64,000 nt of DNA. It comes from Sceloporus undulatus (lineage: Eukaryota > Chordata > Lepidosauria > Squamata > Phrynosomatidae). This document shows, piece by piece, positions 12,256 through 23,495 of the stretch; positions within the stretch are counted from its first letter, which is position 1; each line of letters opens with the position of its first letter. The notes beneath the pieces are model-generated. The model ran no database searches. It saw only the letters and a program-made list of their open reading frames with translations, and was not told where the DNA came from. The position numbers and the translations under genes are program-made. Location: positions 179,086,319 to 179,150,318 of the forward strand of contig NC_056523.1 of assembly GCF_019175285.1 (NCBI RefSeq). The letters are read 5' to 3'.

Positions 12256-13489
12256 CTGAAAGAAACCATAGTCACTGAGATGGATGACACGCCAACAGTT
12301 GAACACATCTGGACAGGGCCAATATTAGCATGTGCAGAGGAAAGGAAGGGCACGTAACCACGGCAACAGGATGTCAGGTCAAATCTAAGTTGGAACAGTG
12401 TGGTCTAGTTGTCAAGGCCGGACATTTGTTGTGTGGTTTCTGTCTCCAACTACCAACACAAACTGGACACATGACAAGTTGCGCTGTTAGCTACCCTCCA
12501 AATTCGGGCACCTGATATTGTGCCCCTGCCTCAGCGCCTCTTAACTGGCAGGTAGCCATTTAGGGAAAACTAACAGACAGAGTCTTTGCTAGCCTGGAAA
12601 GGTAAGATCAGATCCAGGAGAGTGAGAGGCTCTGGGTCTGTGGTAAGGGTTATTATTAGCTAAGCTAGGAAAAGAGTGGCTTAGAGCCAAGCTACAAACC
12701 AGCAAAATCACAACACAATCCTTCTGGGACAGTACCACTTCAGAATGACAGGGGGTAGGGGAGAATAGTTTTATTTGTACTGAAACTTGTGTTTTGTTTT
12801 TGTTTTAAATAAGAAGGCATCAAGAAGGAGGAAAAAACTCACCTCATTTCCCCGACTAGCAACTATAGTCTGAAGTTGTACAGTTCCCAAAGGACTCTGC
12901 TATGTGACTTGGGTCAACATGGTGACCACACTTCAGGATGGGGAAAGAAAGGGGCTTGTCAGTTGGAATAATTAAACAGCAATGGAACAGAATGCCAAAA
13001 GGTGATGGGATAAGAGGAGAAATAAATAAATAGACATAGCGGCATAGCAGGAACTGAGGCTTCAACAGGATCAGCACTAGTAGGGTGTCTGAAGTGCATA
13101 AGTGACACACTATCTTTCTCCAAACCCCCGTTCTCCATCGCACCCACCCCTTTCCCCCCATATACACTGGGCAGCTCTGACCTACTAAACTCTATCAGGA
13201 GGGAGCCGTGAAACGGCAAACAGCTGGCTGATCCTTTAATCCCAGCTCTGCTCTGCTGATGGCTCCTACCTGCTCATGGCTGCAAACCTCGCGGCAGGCG
13301 GCGTTAAGGGTGGGCACGCTCCCTCTGGGCACTCATAATCCAGCAGCCTCTCTTCTGGGGTCCAAGCCAGCGAGGTTACACCCACTCCGCAGCCACACTA
13401 GCCTATACCTGGAACTGAAGGGAGGAAGGAAGGTATTATGCCATGGCTAAAGTGGGGAAGGGGAGAGGAAGAGAGATATGGCGATTTCC

Positions 13490-13632
13490 CATGTTGTTGT
13501 ATGTATTCAAGTTGTTTCTGACTTATGGCAACCTTACGGCAAACATATTACAGGGTTTTCTTGGCAGGTATTCAAACCCTTGTCTCCCAGAGTCCAAGTC
13601 CAGCACTCAAACCACTCTACCACACTGGCTTG
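13490..13632 (-). mobile_element. tRNA-headed SINE, internally deleted
   Basis: TTCAAGTTGTTTCTGACTTA (tail) is joined to TTTTCTTGGCAGGTATTCAA and the head (TCAAACCACTCTACCACAC), missing the central domain. Confidence 0.72.
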
Positions 13633-13914
13633 ATTCTGCATGGTGTCTTCAAAACAGATCCAGCTGGCCCAAACATTTCTAGGAGTATGATGACAGTACT
13701 CAAACATACCTTCAACTCCTCTCCAGGTCAGAAAAAAAATTCACTTGAAAATGAAACATGTCTTATTATTTTCTGTTGCAAATGGAAGCCAGGTGAAGAC
13801 TTGACATGTCAGGCATATGCACAAATATCACACACTTCTCCTCCTTACTAATCACTGGGGAGGGAGAGAATGGCCAACCCATGGCCTTGGATTTCCAATC
13901 ACTAAAGTGGATTA

Positions 13915-14159
13915 AAGGAGCCAGCGTAGCTTAGTGGTTTGAGTGTTGGACTATGACTCAAGAAATCAGGGTTCAATTCCAAGCTCAGCCATGAAAACCC
14001 ATTGTGTAACCTTGGGCAAGTCACACTCTCTGAGTCTCAGGGGAAGGCAATGTATCACCTCATGGCAAAACCCCTTTGAAGAAACTTGCCAAGAAAACCC
14101 CATAATAAGTTGGCCTTAGGGCCACTGTAAGTTGGAAAGAACTTGAAGACACAACAACG

Positions 14160-14196
<37 letters not shown>

Positions 14197-14198
14197 AG
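13915..14198 (+). mobile_element. Full-length tRNA-headed SINE with target duplication
   Basis: GTGGATTA flanks the element on both sides (13907-13914 and 14199-14206). The head has pol III-like A and B boxes (TAGCTTAGTGG; GGGTTCAATTCC). A central TTGGGCAAGTCACACTCTCT and a tail GTAAGTTGGAAAGAACTTGA precede a long (CAA)n run. Because it is whole and cleanly flanked, it serves as the reference for the broken copies elsewhere. Confidence 0.88.
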
Positions 14199-17197
14199 GT
14201 GGATTAGAATCACCTCATCCAAAGTTTGGGGCAAAATGTGTGTCCCTTTGCCACCCAGTCTGTGTGTGTAGGAGGCTGCCTAAAAGAGTGTGATGGGGAA
14301 AATGAAGGCCTGTGAAACCATGGAAAATGGATGGCAAGCAAGGAGGTAATACTAAGACATTTCACCCTATATATGTATATAAACATAAATTTTTGCATTG
14401 CTTGCCTATGAAAATATCTCCTTGAAATATACACATATATAAAATATTTGGGGGGAAATGCCTACACCCTCTTGTGCTAGCTTTCTACATGCAGGAAAGT
14501 GCTAATGTCAGGCAATATTCACACATGAGATCCACTGTCTGCAGTATGAAGTACTACAAGCCCATTTTGTCACCTCAGTGTTCTTACCACCCCCTTCTCC
14601 TACAGATCTAGACCAGGAAAACACTCCTAAAGTTAGAGGACTAAAATTCAGAAGTAGTTTCTACTGATTTGGATGAGCCTTCCTTTTACTACAGGATTTC
14701 TTGCAATCAGTGACCAATAATAATAATATTACTAAATCAACAGATAAGGTTTCTGCTATGACTATATTTCTGTTGCAAGACACTGCACTTTTCTGTTTTC
14801 CATGCTTTCCCATGGAGATGTGAAAGGGCACAGTGGAGCCATTATTCATAAAAGAGAGGTAACCCTAAAAAAGAAAAAGAAAGGTAAAATGCTGGTGCAG
14901 AGTTCTCCCATGCCACACAGAACCTGCTTTTTCAAGGATATGTGTGTCCTTGTTTTACCTCATGCTTTTGGGCTGCATATACAATCCCCATCCCCATTCC
15001 ATAGAATAAGTTTTGGGTAGACATGCTAGCACAGGCTGGTGGTCAGGAGCAAAAAAACCTCAGAGTATGAATGACCAAAAAAGATGGGGAGGAGAACAGC
15101 TTGACATAGAGGTTCAGAAGAACTAGAACCCCTGAAAAGTCAGTGGGCTACTGATCTATCTGCCCATCCAAATCTCTTAGCTTGTATAGGAGAAATGTGT
15201 AGCCTCCCATATGGTGTTGAGCTGTAAACTCCTATCGTTCCCTGCTATTGGAAATTCTGGCTTGAACAGATGTCCAACAACATTTGGAAGGCCACATGTT
15301 CCCCAGTCCTGGCATATATTTTACCAAAGTTTCCCTGCCTGATTACCTAGAGGCAATTCTTATTCACCCAGGACAATTTGGGGAATGATTATTTAAAAGC
15401 TTGGAGTGCTGGCTGGGAATCCTACACTCATCAAACCAGCCCTAGATTAGACGCTGTACAACAGGTCATACGCAACCACACTGCAGTCATAAAAACTTTA
15501 GAGCAAATGGCAATCACCACTATGGTTGCCAGGTGGCTAGAAGAAGCAAAACAAAAACCAGCTTGACATGCTCTGATACTTTTAATAGTGCTCTCCATGC
15601 TCTCCTGGGGAAGTTTTTTGCAACATGGAGATGAACTTTATCACTCAATAATGCTGCACATCAGAAGATTGTTAAATTTACAGGAATAAAGTTGGTTTAA
15701 AAAATTGGTGTTCTCTACCCAGAACTCCATCACAGGTCTGCACACCTGCACTCAAAACATCCAGAAACAATATACAAGGAGGGGGTTAATAGGGTCACTA
15801 CAACACTCACAATTGGCCCCACCTATTCCACTCCTTCATTGGTGGAGTTGTGATTGTGAATGGGCTCTTGTCTGGGTTGTGTCAAAATTCTCAATCTTCA
15901 TGGAGCTCAGTGTGAATCAGAAAGAAATAATGAAGGAGTAGGGGAGGTGGCATATCCATCCTTCCTTTCAAACTGCACTGGTTATGTTTTCTTGCCTTCT
16001 CTGCAGGAACGGCAAGATGATAATGATGAAGATGCAACCTCAATAACACCAGCAAAGGGGGAAAGTGAATGATTAATCCCTCTTCTCCTTTAATTAGTAG
16101 AATTATGGTAGGATCCTCTTGAGATCTGGCTTTGTTGTACTAAGGTACTGCAGGGGTGAAACCTAATGCCTGCACCCAAAGGCAATGTACTATTGGTGCA
16201 GATGTGGGGAATGGATGCCCCCCCCGCCCAAATGACAGCACCTAAAATTAAGACTTGGGTTGTTCTGGTCTTGCTCCATGGAAATCCATAATGTGCAACT
16301 CAGTCAGAAACAGAATGTGTAGGAATAATTCAAGGGCCATAGTATAAAGGCTGTGCTAACCAGAGACCACTGAATGCTACTGGTGTGGGGATAATCCTGG
16401 CTGTTCAACACACTTTAGTCTATGGTAGTAATTAGTCCTGAGCTGTGGATTTTCTAAGGCTATGCAATTGTAAACTATCGTGATCCTATGAATGTGAGAG
16501 GAAGGCTAGGCCTGTCTCATTGCACAGATGCACTCTAAGAGGCCGCAAAAACAAAGTCAAATGTTGTTGATTATGTTCTGCAAGATGTTGGAAATTCTTT
16601 TACTGTCTTCACCAAATGTATAAACTTTGGAAGGACCAAAAATTGTCCAAAGCTGTGCCATGCATCAGCAACAGCGGAGAGTCTAACCTGGCTCCTTTCT
16701 AGCAAAACTGTTTATGTCAAACCTCAGTTCTGTGTCAACTCCCAGAACTGCTAAGAAACTTCACAGGGCAAAGTGTGTACATGTTTGTCTATGTATTATC
16801 CTATCAATTATTGCTGTCTGGATCCACAACAGTTGCAGTCTCCATCAAGAATGTCCTGCTACCCAGATGTCTCATTCACTGAGGTCTTTTAGCAACACAG
16901 AAGTTTCTTCACCCAACAAGCTAATCCTCAAGGAACACACAGATCTACACTACATGATGCCTATTGCCACAAAATGTGGGCAAGAGTCCACAAAGAGTTG
17001 GGGAACAGTCAGTACAAGTGCATGATCCACCATGGAGTAAAGGACTGGAGGCTCTAAAGACGTTATGTTCCAGGTGCTCTGCCTCAAATTTGTCTCTGTG
17101 TCCATCCGCGTCCCTCTCAAATGTTAGCCTGGGTTATTCAGGAAGGCCTAGCAAGAATCCTTAGCAGCACTCCTGCACTCTTCTGACGGCTGCTATT

Positions 17198-17426
17198 ATT
17201 ATTATTATTATTTCCCACCTTTCTCATGTTATAGAGACTCAAGGCAGTGAGCAAATACAATTCTGAAGCAATGCATTTAAAAATACTTTTGAATCCCATT
17301 ACTACTCTCCAGTGAAGGAAGGGATGCAATATGGTCTTCTCCTTACTCCTCCCCACATGTCTGAAAGTGATCGACCAAATAAGAGAGAATACAGAGCCTT
17401 GGTCCCACAATGGGAATGGGGTCTCA

Positions 17427-17474
<48 letters not shown>

Positions 17475-17600
17475 TTTTATTTTTATACCGCTTTTCCGAG
17501 GTGATCAAAGCGGTTCACAGAATCAATAAAAATTAACACATCATAAAAACAACCTCAAAAAACCAATAAAAATAGAACAACATTTAATAAAGACAAGCAA
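17198..17600 (-). mobile_element. Two minus-strand L2-type tails with ATT/AAT repeats
   Basis: The first (17198-17290) starts with (ATT)n and TTTCCCACCTTTCTCATG. The second (17431-17600) has a (TAA)14 run, then TTTTTATACCGCTTTTCC and AAAGCGGTTCACAGAATC. Both are reverse complements of L2-like 3' ends. Confidence 0.6.
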
Positions 17601-17697
17601 GATGGCGGTCGGGAGGAGGGCTTGTCTTCTTAGCAGGGAGAGGCCTGTTGTTGCTGGCCTGCTTCTCTCCCCCTCAAGATGGCGGTCGGGAGGAGGG
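17598..17697 (+). repeat. Direct repeat carrying AAGATGGCGGTC (YY1-like)
   Basis: A 23-bp stretch beginning CAAGATGGCGGTC occurs identically at 17598 and 17675, 77 bp apart. AAGATGGCGG is the consensus YY1 motif. Such motifs mark many retroelement 5' regions as well as promoters. No exon is apparent beside it. Confidence 0.6.
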
Positions 17698-17742
17698 ACA
17701 GGTCAGCCTCTCTCCCCAAATAACCTCTCACCTATTGATAAG

Positions 17743-17950
17743 TGACCAAGGTGGTATAGTGTTCTGAGCAGCTCTGGAGACTGGGGTTCCTAGCTTGGTC
17801 CTGGAAATCCACTGGGTGTCCTTGGACAAGTCACACTCTTTCAGCCTCAGAGGATGGCCATGGCATACCCCCTTAGAAGAAACTTGCCAAGAAAACCCTA
17901 TGATAAGTTCACCTTAGGGTCACCATAAGTTGGAAACGACGCAACAAGGG
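17743..17950 (+). mobile_element. tRNA-headed SINE copy
   Basis: Head GGTGGTATAGTGTTCTGAGC, centre GGACAAGTCACACTCTTTCA and tail CCATAAGTTGGAAACGAC align with the reference copy; the CAA tail is short. Confidence 0.8.
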
Positions 17951-18249
17951 GCCAGTGCTAGTGAGACCTCCACCCTTCTTTGCTTATTTTATAATAACAT
18001 GGGCTCACTGAACCCCACCTAGACTTGGCAGAGGTAGCCCAACACAGAATTTGGAATGGGGTCTGGAACTGAATTCGGAGTGGGGTCTGAAATACTATTT
18101 TCTTTCTTAAGTGCTTTGGATCTTTTTAAAAAAATTGTATTCTATTTTTCAAATAAATGATCTGTTTTAATATCGTAATACACTCATCCCTCCATATTTG
18201 CGGCTTTGATATTTGTGGCTTTGATTATTCACGGATTTGATTAATATGT

Positions 18250-20975
18250 TCTGTCTTCCATGGGCCTGTCTCAACTGGTCTCGGGTCCGACACATTCAAC
18301 AGGTAATACGCTCGATATGGTCTTTTGTACGGACATGGAAAATCTGTGGGTGGAAATATCTAATATTTCCCCCTTGTCATGGACGGATCATTTCTTGGTG
18401 GAGGAAAAGATCAAGGCTTCTACCCAGATCCCCCCTGGGGGTGGCGGACCTATTCAAATGGTCCACCCTCGAAGGCTGATGGAAGGTTCCAGGAAGCCCT
18501 AGAGGGGTATATGGTTGGAAATGACAGAGATCCTGTTGATGCCCTGACTAACATCTGGGACACCGATCTCTCCAGGGCTATACACAGTATCGCACCCAAG
18601 CGCCCTCTCAGACCTGCTTCCAAAAAGAAGCCCTGGTATACGGAAGATCTTTGGGCGAGGAAGGGGGTGCTGCAACGGCTAGAGCACGTCTGGCGGAAAC
18701 ACCTGCGCTTACCCGACAAGGCTCTCCTAGACCGTCTTTTGAAGGACTATGGAGAGGCGATACGTGCAGCTAAGAACTCGTTCTATGGTGCACGTGTCGC
18801 ATCCGCGGAGTCGCGTCCAGCAGAGTTGTTCAGGGTAGTGAGGGAGCTAACTCAGCTCCCTCCTGCCCCGAACCAGATCCTTGAACCTTCTAAGGCCTGC
18901 TGTGACCAATTTAACAACTTCTTTGCGGATAAAACCTCTCGGATAAGCGAAGGTCTTGAAGCCAGTATTAGGACAGAACCTAGAGTAAAGGCATCCAGAG
19001 TGTCCGTGGACTCGGTTGTACTGGATCAGTTTGAGTCTGTCAGTACCGAGGATGTGGACAAGATCCTTGGAAGTGTTAGGAAGACAACTTGCTCACTCGA
19101 TCCCTGTCCCTCATGGCTAGCGGCATAGGGGGGACCGGTAGTAACTTCATTGTTACACCGGATTATTAATACATCCTTGAGGGAAGGGCAATTTCCAACT
19201 AATTTGAAATTGGCCATTGTAAAACCTTTGTTAAAAAAGCCCTCCCTCGACCCCCTGTTGCATAACAATTATCGGCCAGTCTCGCTATTGCCATTTTTGG
19301 GGAAGGTGATCGAACGGGCGGTTGCAATCCAGCTTCAATCGATCTTGGAAGAAACAGATTATCTAGACCCATTTCAAACCAGCTTTTGGGCGGGTTACGG
19401 GGTTGAGACTGCTATGGTCGCCTTGGTCAATGATCTCCGTCTGGGCATCGACAGGGGTAGTGTGTCCCTGTTAGTGCTCTTAGACATCTCAACGGTTTTC
19501 AATACCATAATAATAATAATAAATAAATAATAAAAAATTTATTTCTATACCGCCCTTCTATATAATCAGGGCGGTGTACAACATTATAAAACATTAACAG
19601 AAAAGCAATCATTACAATTACATTAAACTTTACAACGACATTAAAACAATCTACATTAAATGTAAATCTACATAGACCATGGTATCCTTCTGGAGCGCCT
19701 GGCAGAGGTGGGAATCGGGGGCACTGCGCTCCAGTGGTTCCGATCCTACCTCTCTGGGAGGTTCCAGATGGTGCAGCTGGGAGACGTGTGCTCCGACAAG
19801 AGACCCCTAACATCTGGGGTTCCTCAAGGAGCCATTCTGTCTCCCATGCTCTTTAACATTTACATGAAACCACTGGGAGAGATCATCCGGAGACATGGGG
19901 CGCGGGGTTATCAGTACGCTGATGACACCCAAATAGTCTTCTCTATGTCTCCGACTGATGCAGTGACCAGGGATGGCATCTCTCTCTCGTGGCCTGTCTG
20001 GAGTCGGTAATGGGCTGGATGAGGGAAAACAGACTCAGCCTGAATCCAGAGAAAACAGAAGTACTCGTGATAGGTTCTCCCGGTCTAGGGATTGCGGTAG
20101 CTTCACCTGTCCTGAACGGGATCACGCTTCCCGTGAAGGACTCAGTACGCAGTCTGGGGGTGCTCCTTGACTCGTCGCTCCATCTCACATCTCAGGTGGA
20201 TGTGACGGTCAGGAGCACCTGTTATCAGCTTCGGCTGATACGCCAGCTGAGTCCCTACCTGGGCCGGAGGGACCTTGAAACAGTAGTACATGCCCTGGTA
20301 ACCTCTCGGTTGGATTTCTGCAATGCGCTCTACATGGGGCAACCCTTGTACCATACCCGGAAGCTGCAATTGGTGCAGAATATGGCAGCCCGACTGGTCA
20401 CTGGAACATCCAGGGCCAGTCATATAACACCGGTGCTTAAAGATCTACATTGGCTGCCTATCCGCTTCCGGGCGCAATACAAGGTGTTGATCATCACCTA
20501 CAAAGTCCTAAATGGCTTGGGCCCAGGGTATCTGGAGGACCGCCTCTCTCCATATAATCCGCCCCGCATACTCAGATCATCCGGGCAGCAACGTCTAAAT
20601 GTTCCAGAGGCCAGACTAGCTTCCACCTCTAGGAGGGCCTTTACCACCTTGGCCCCCAAACTCTGGAACTTGCTGCCCGTTGAGCTTTGCTCAGCTACCT
20701 CCCTAGCCCAATTTAAGAAGGGGTTGAAAACCTATTTTTTCGAGCAGGCCTACCCCTGACTCTTGTCCCCAGATTTGCTTTCCTCCCTTCCCCCCTCCTT
20801 CGTCAGCACTGTTAGCTGGCACGAGTTTTATTGTTTTTATTGCATTGGTTTTAATGTGTTTTTAGTATTACTGTATGTTGTATTATTGTATGTTTTCCTG
20901 CTGTACACCACCCTGATTCCAAGAAGGGCGGTATATAAATAAATTATTATTATTATAATTATTATTATTATTAGG
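18250..20975 (+). mobile_element. L2-clade LINE, 5'-truncated
   Basis: Translated pieces run in order. First is the end of the endonuclease domain (LVSGPTHSTGNTLDMVF, LSWTDHFLV). Next is a 249-residue open stretch (18379-19128). Then come reverse transcriptase blocks (NYRPVSLLPFLGKVIE; SGVPQGAILSPMLFNIY; YADDTQ) and a C-terminal region (19989-20759: LDFCNALYMGQPLYH to LKTYFFEQAYP). The 3' end has GGGCGGTATATAAATAAA and a TTA repeat typical of L2. The frame shifts between blocks and one nested insertion makes it non-functional. Long open stretches suggest moderate age. Confidence 0.88.
19509..19670 (-). mobile_element. Short L2-type 3' fragment inserted inside the L2 copy
   Basis: It begins with an (ATA)n tail and a minus-oriented 3' end (ACCGCCCT, GGGCGGTGTACAAC), and interrupts the RT codons for FNT-I-DHG. 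The flanks share CATA, a likely short target duplication. Removing it restores continuous L2 sequence across the site, so it landed after the host L2. Confidence 0.75.
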
Positions 20976-21262
20976 AATCTCTAGGTCCCCCAGTGCAACT
21001 CTATGGTCCACTTTAACTAAACGTTGCACTGAAAGACCTAGAGATTCCTAGAGAGAATACTGTACTCTACTAGGCATTTGTAGCTCCTCCAGAGCAGTTC
21101 TATGGTCAGTGTCTGTCAGACGTTGACCACAGAGTTGCCCTGGAGAGATTCCTAGAGAGGTGTCCTCTCAGGTAAAAACATGGTGCTTTTGTTATTTGTG
21201 GTTTTTCCCTATTCACGGGGGTCTTGTGCCCCTAGCCCTAGTGAATATGGAGGGATAAGTGT

Positions 21263-21366
21263 TGTTTAATTCTATTTTAATGGTTACTTTTACCTGTTTT
21301 TAATGGTACTGCACTTTTAAACTGTAAGTCGCTTTGAGTCCCAAAGCAGGATATAAATAAATACTG
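21263..21366 (+). mobile_element. L2-type LINE tail
   Basis: TTAAACTGTAAGTCGCTTTG and AGCAGGATATAAATAAATAC; directly abuts the Tigger-like end at 21262. Confidence 0.65.
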
Positions 21367-21536
21367 TAAAATAATATTTTCCCTCTCTCTTGGTGGGTTG
21401 TACCTCGATTTTTTGGGGGGGGGGGGGAGAGGGTAGTGGAGGGTGGTTCCTTATGATCCTCTGATAGCCATATATTCCCACTACTTTGGCAACAGAAACA
21501 TTGTTTCTAGTCCACCAAATCACTTTGCTCCCTCAC

Positions 21537-22045
21537 TTCTTGGTTGTTGTTAACCACCCTCAAGTTGATCTTGACCCATGGCGATACTGTGGATGAGACA
21601 TCGCCAAGACCCCCTGTGTCCCCCAATGCACTTCTTAATTCTTGCAACTTCATATCTATGACCTTAATAGAGTCCATCCATCTAGCATATGGCCTTACTC
21701 TCTTCCTACCTCCCTCCACCTTTCCCAGCATTGTTGTTTTTCCTAATGAGTCCTCTCTTCCCAAGATATGTCCATAATATGACAGCCATAGTTTTGATAC
21801 ATTGTCTTCCAGAGATATTTCTGGCTTGATCTGCTCTAGGACCCATTTGCTTGTCCTTTTGGCTGCCCATGGGATCCTCAGCTCTCTTCTCCAGCCCCAT
21901 GTATCAAATGAATGGGTTTTCCTTTTATCCCTTAACTGTCCAGTTCTTGCATAGTAACAGGGGACATGACTTGGGCAATTCCAACTTTTGTTGTATGCCT
22001 TTGCATTTAAGGGTCTTGCCCAGTTCCTTCATAGCTGCCCTCCCC
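21537..22045 (-). mobile_element. RTE/BovB-like LINE, ORF2 C-terminal fragment
   Basis: Minus-strand translation gives MGREDSLGKTTMLGKVEGGR, then RWMDSIKVIDMKLQELRSAL, the familiar end of RTE-type ORF2. Further up are KRAEDPMGSQKDKQMG and MGRAAMKELGKTLKCKGIQQ. It is broken by frame changes. Confidence 0.6.
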
Positions 22046-22051
22046 ATTCTT

Positions 22052-22165
22052 AGGTCCAAAACACACTGCAGATATCATCCAGTTTGAGACCGCTTTAACT
22101 GCCCTGGCTCAGTGCTAGGGAATCCTGGGAAGTGTAGTTTTGTGAGGCATTCAGCCTCCTGGTGC
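22052..22165. mobile_element. Foldback MITE, left half
   Basis: GTCCAAAACACACTGCAGAT and CTGGCTCAGTGCTAGGGAAT; the inverted right half is missing. Confidence 0.7.
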
Positions 22166-22254
22166 CACCAACAAATAGATGCAGTCAATAATAAAAATAT
22201 AATATAAAACTGAAGGCTCTGTAATAAATAAAGACATATGCAAAATAAAAATTA

Positions 22255-22690
22255 AAAAATGCAAAATGCAAAGGTCCTCAGATGAAGATAATAAAAGATA
22301 TACCCAACATAATAATAAAAATATCAAATGCAAAACTCCGTAGAAGAATAAAAGATTTACTCAAAATAATGATAACAACAACAACAACAACAACAATAAA
22401 AATATCAAATGGAGAGCTCCCTACATGAAGCTAATAAAAGAAGGTATAATCAAGGTAACTAAAAGAAGACTACTGCATGCAAAGCTCCCTGGAGGAAGAT
22501 AAGAGAGGACTATACACAAACAGAGAGATACAAGGGAGAGCTCCCTGGATGGACTCAGAATACAAATATCAGATGCAGAGCTCCACAGATGAAGATGAAG
22601 AAGAGAAGGCAGACTCAGAATAATAATACAGTAATAATAATAGCAATAATGATGATGATGATGATGACATGAAATGCGGAGCTCCACAGG
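22255..22690 (+). repeat. Degenerate minisatellite with AGCTCC anchors
   Basis: A GCAGAGCTCCACAGATGAAG-like core recurs seven times, with anchors near 22273, 22334, 22415, 22483, 22539, 22579 and 22680, separated by AT-rich filler with ATAAAAATATCAAATG repeats. Spacing varies from 40 to 101 bp. It lies just upstream (transcriptionally 3') of the candidate MBD6 exon 1. Confidence 0.55.
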
Positions 22691-22963
22691 GGAAGCTGGC
22701 AGAGGGAGAGGCAGTGAAGCTCAAGAGAGCAGCCTAAAGCATCCAAGGGAGGATGAAGGTGGCAGTGGAGGCAGCCAGACCCAACCAACCAGCCGAGGCT
22801 GGAGCTGGGAAGGCTGCCCCAACTCAGGCAGAAGTTTGAGCTGTCAGGAGGCGGAAGGAGGCCAGGGGGCTGGGCGCCCTTCCTTCCTTCCTTCCCTGCC
22901 AGCCCTGGGCCCCTGAGCCTGGTGCCCCTGGGCCCTTGGCGGGAGCACTCCTCCCTGACTCAC

Positions 22964-23300
22964 CTGGGCTCATGGTGCCCCTTCCCTCGCAGTAGCCCTA
23001 GCAGCTGGTGCTGGTGCTGGTGTTCCTGCAAATGGCGTCTGCAGCGCCTGTGCCTGTGGTGTGTCCCCTGTGTCTGTGTGTGTGCGTCCGTGCGGGCGGG
23101 CGCTGGGTGAGCGGGTGGGGGTCAGGGTGCGGGGCTCCTCCTGGGTGCTCTCCGCCCCCCGCCCCCCCCCCCCCCCCCCCCCTCCCGGACTCAGCGCCAG
23201 GAAGAGGAGGGGGCACACGCACACAGCTTCCTCCCACGCATGCGCACACACACACGCACAGGCGGCCCTGGGAATTCCGATTCACTCCCTCCCCACACGG
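22964..23300 (-). promoter_or_regulatory. MBD6: CpG-rich block, probable MBD6 first exon and promoter
   Basis: From about 22.9 to 23.35 kb the sequence is GC-rich with many CpG, unlike the AT-rich flanks. On the minus strand it ends at a strong CAG|GTGAGTCAG donor (exon edge at 22964). MBD6 needs an upstream noncoding exon, and this is the only CpG-rich block with a good minus-strand donor on its 5' side before the DDIT3 promoter. A C-homopolymer (23159-23182) lies inside. The transcription start cannot be placed, and the right edge given is nominal. A weaker alternative is the donor GAGCAG|GTAGGAG near 13267. Confidence 0.45.
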
Positions 23301-23495
23301 CTGAAGGGAAAACACGGAGCGCGGAATAAGGATCTGGGTCGAATCCAAAATCCGGAGCGCGGAACACGGATCGGAGCGACTGGCCTGTGTATTCTTAGGC
23401 CTCTCAGTCTCAGGGCAAAGGCAAGCAGGAGCATCAGGGATACCGAGGGGGGAGGGACTGGGAGTTGATTGTACATTTCCTCCCCACTGTGTGTT

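Larger units (their letters stand above)
12256..17190. other. Probable MBD6 5' intron, sparse
   Basis: Between the first coding exon and the L2 region only SINEs are recognised. A moderately GC-rich patch at 13260-13400 with donor GAGCAG|GTAGGAG on the minus strand is a possible alternative leader exon. From 14.2 to 17.2 kb nothing is identified; an open frame at 15378-15566 has no family I know. Confidence 0.4.
18180..21262. mobile_element. Tigger/pogo-like DNA transposon remnant split by an L2 LINE
   Basis: The ends are imperfect inverted repeats: CACTCATCCCTCCATATTTG on the left and its reverse complement with few changes (TATGGAGGGATAAGTGTT) on the right. The interior (20976-21262) has palindromes such as CCTAGAGATTCCTAG. 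No transposase frame is seen. The L2 copy lies between 18250 and 20975. Family assignment rests on the end motif. Confidence 0.6.
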
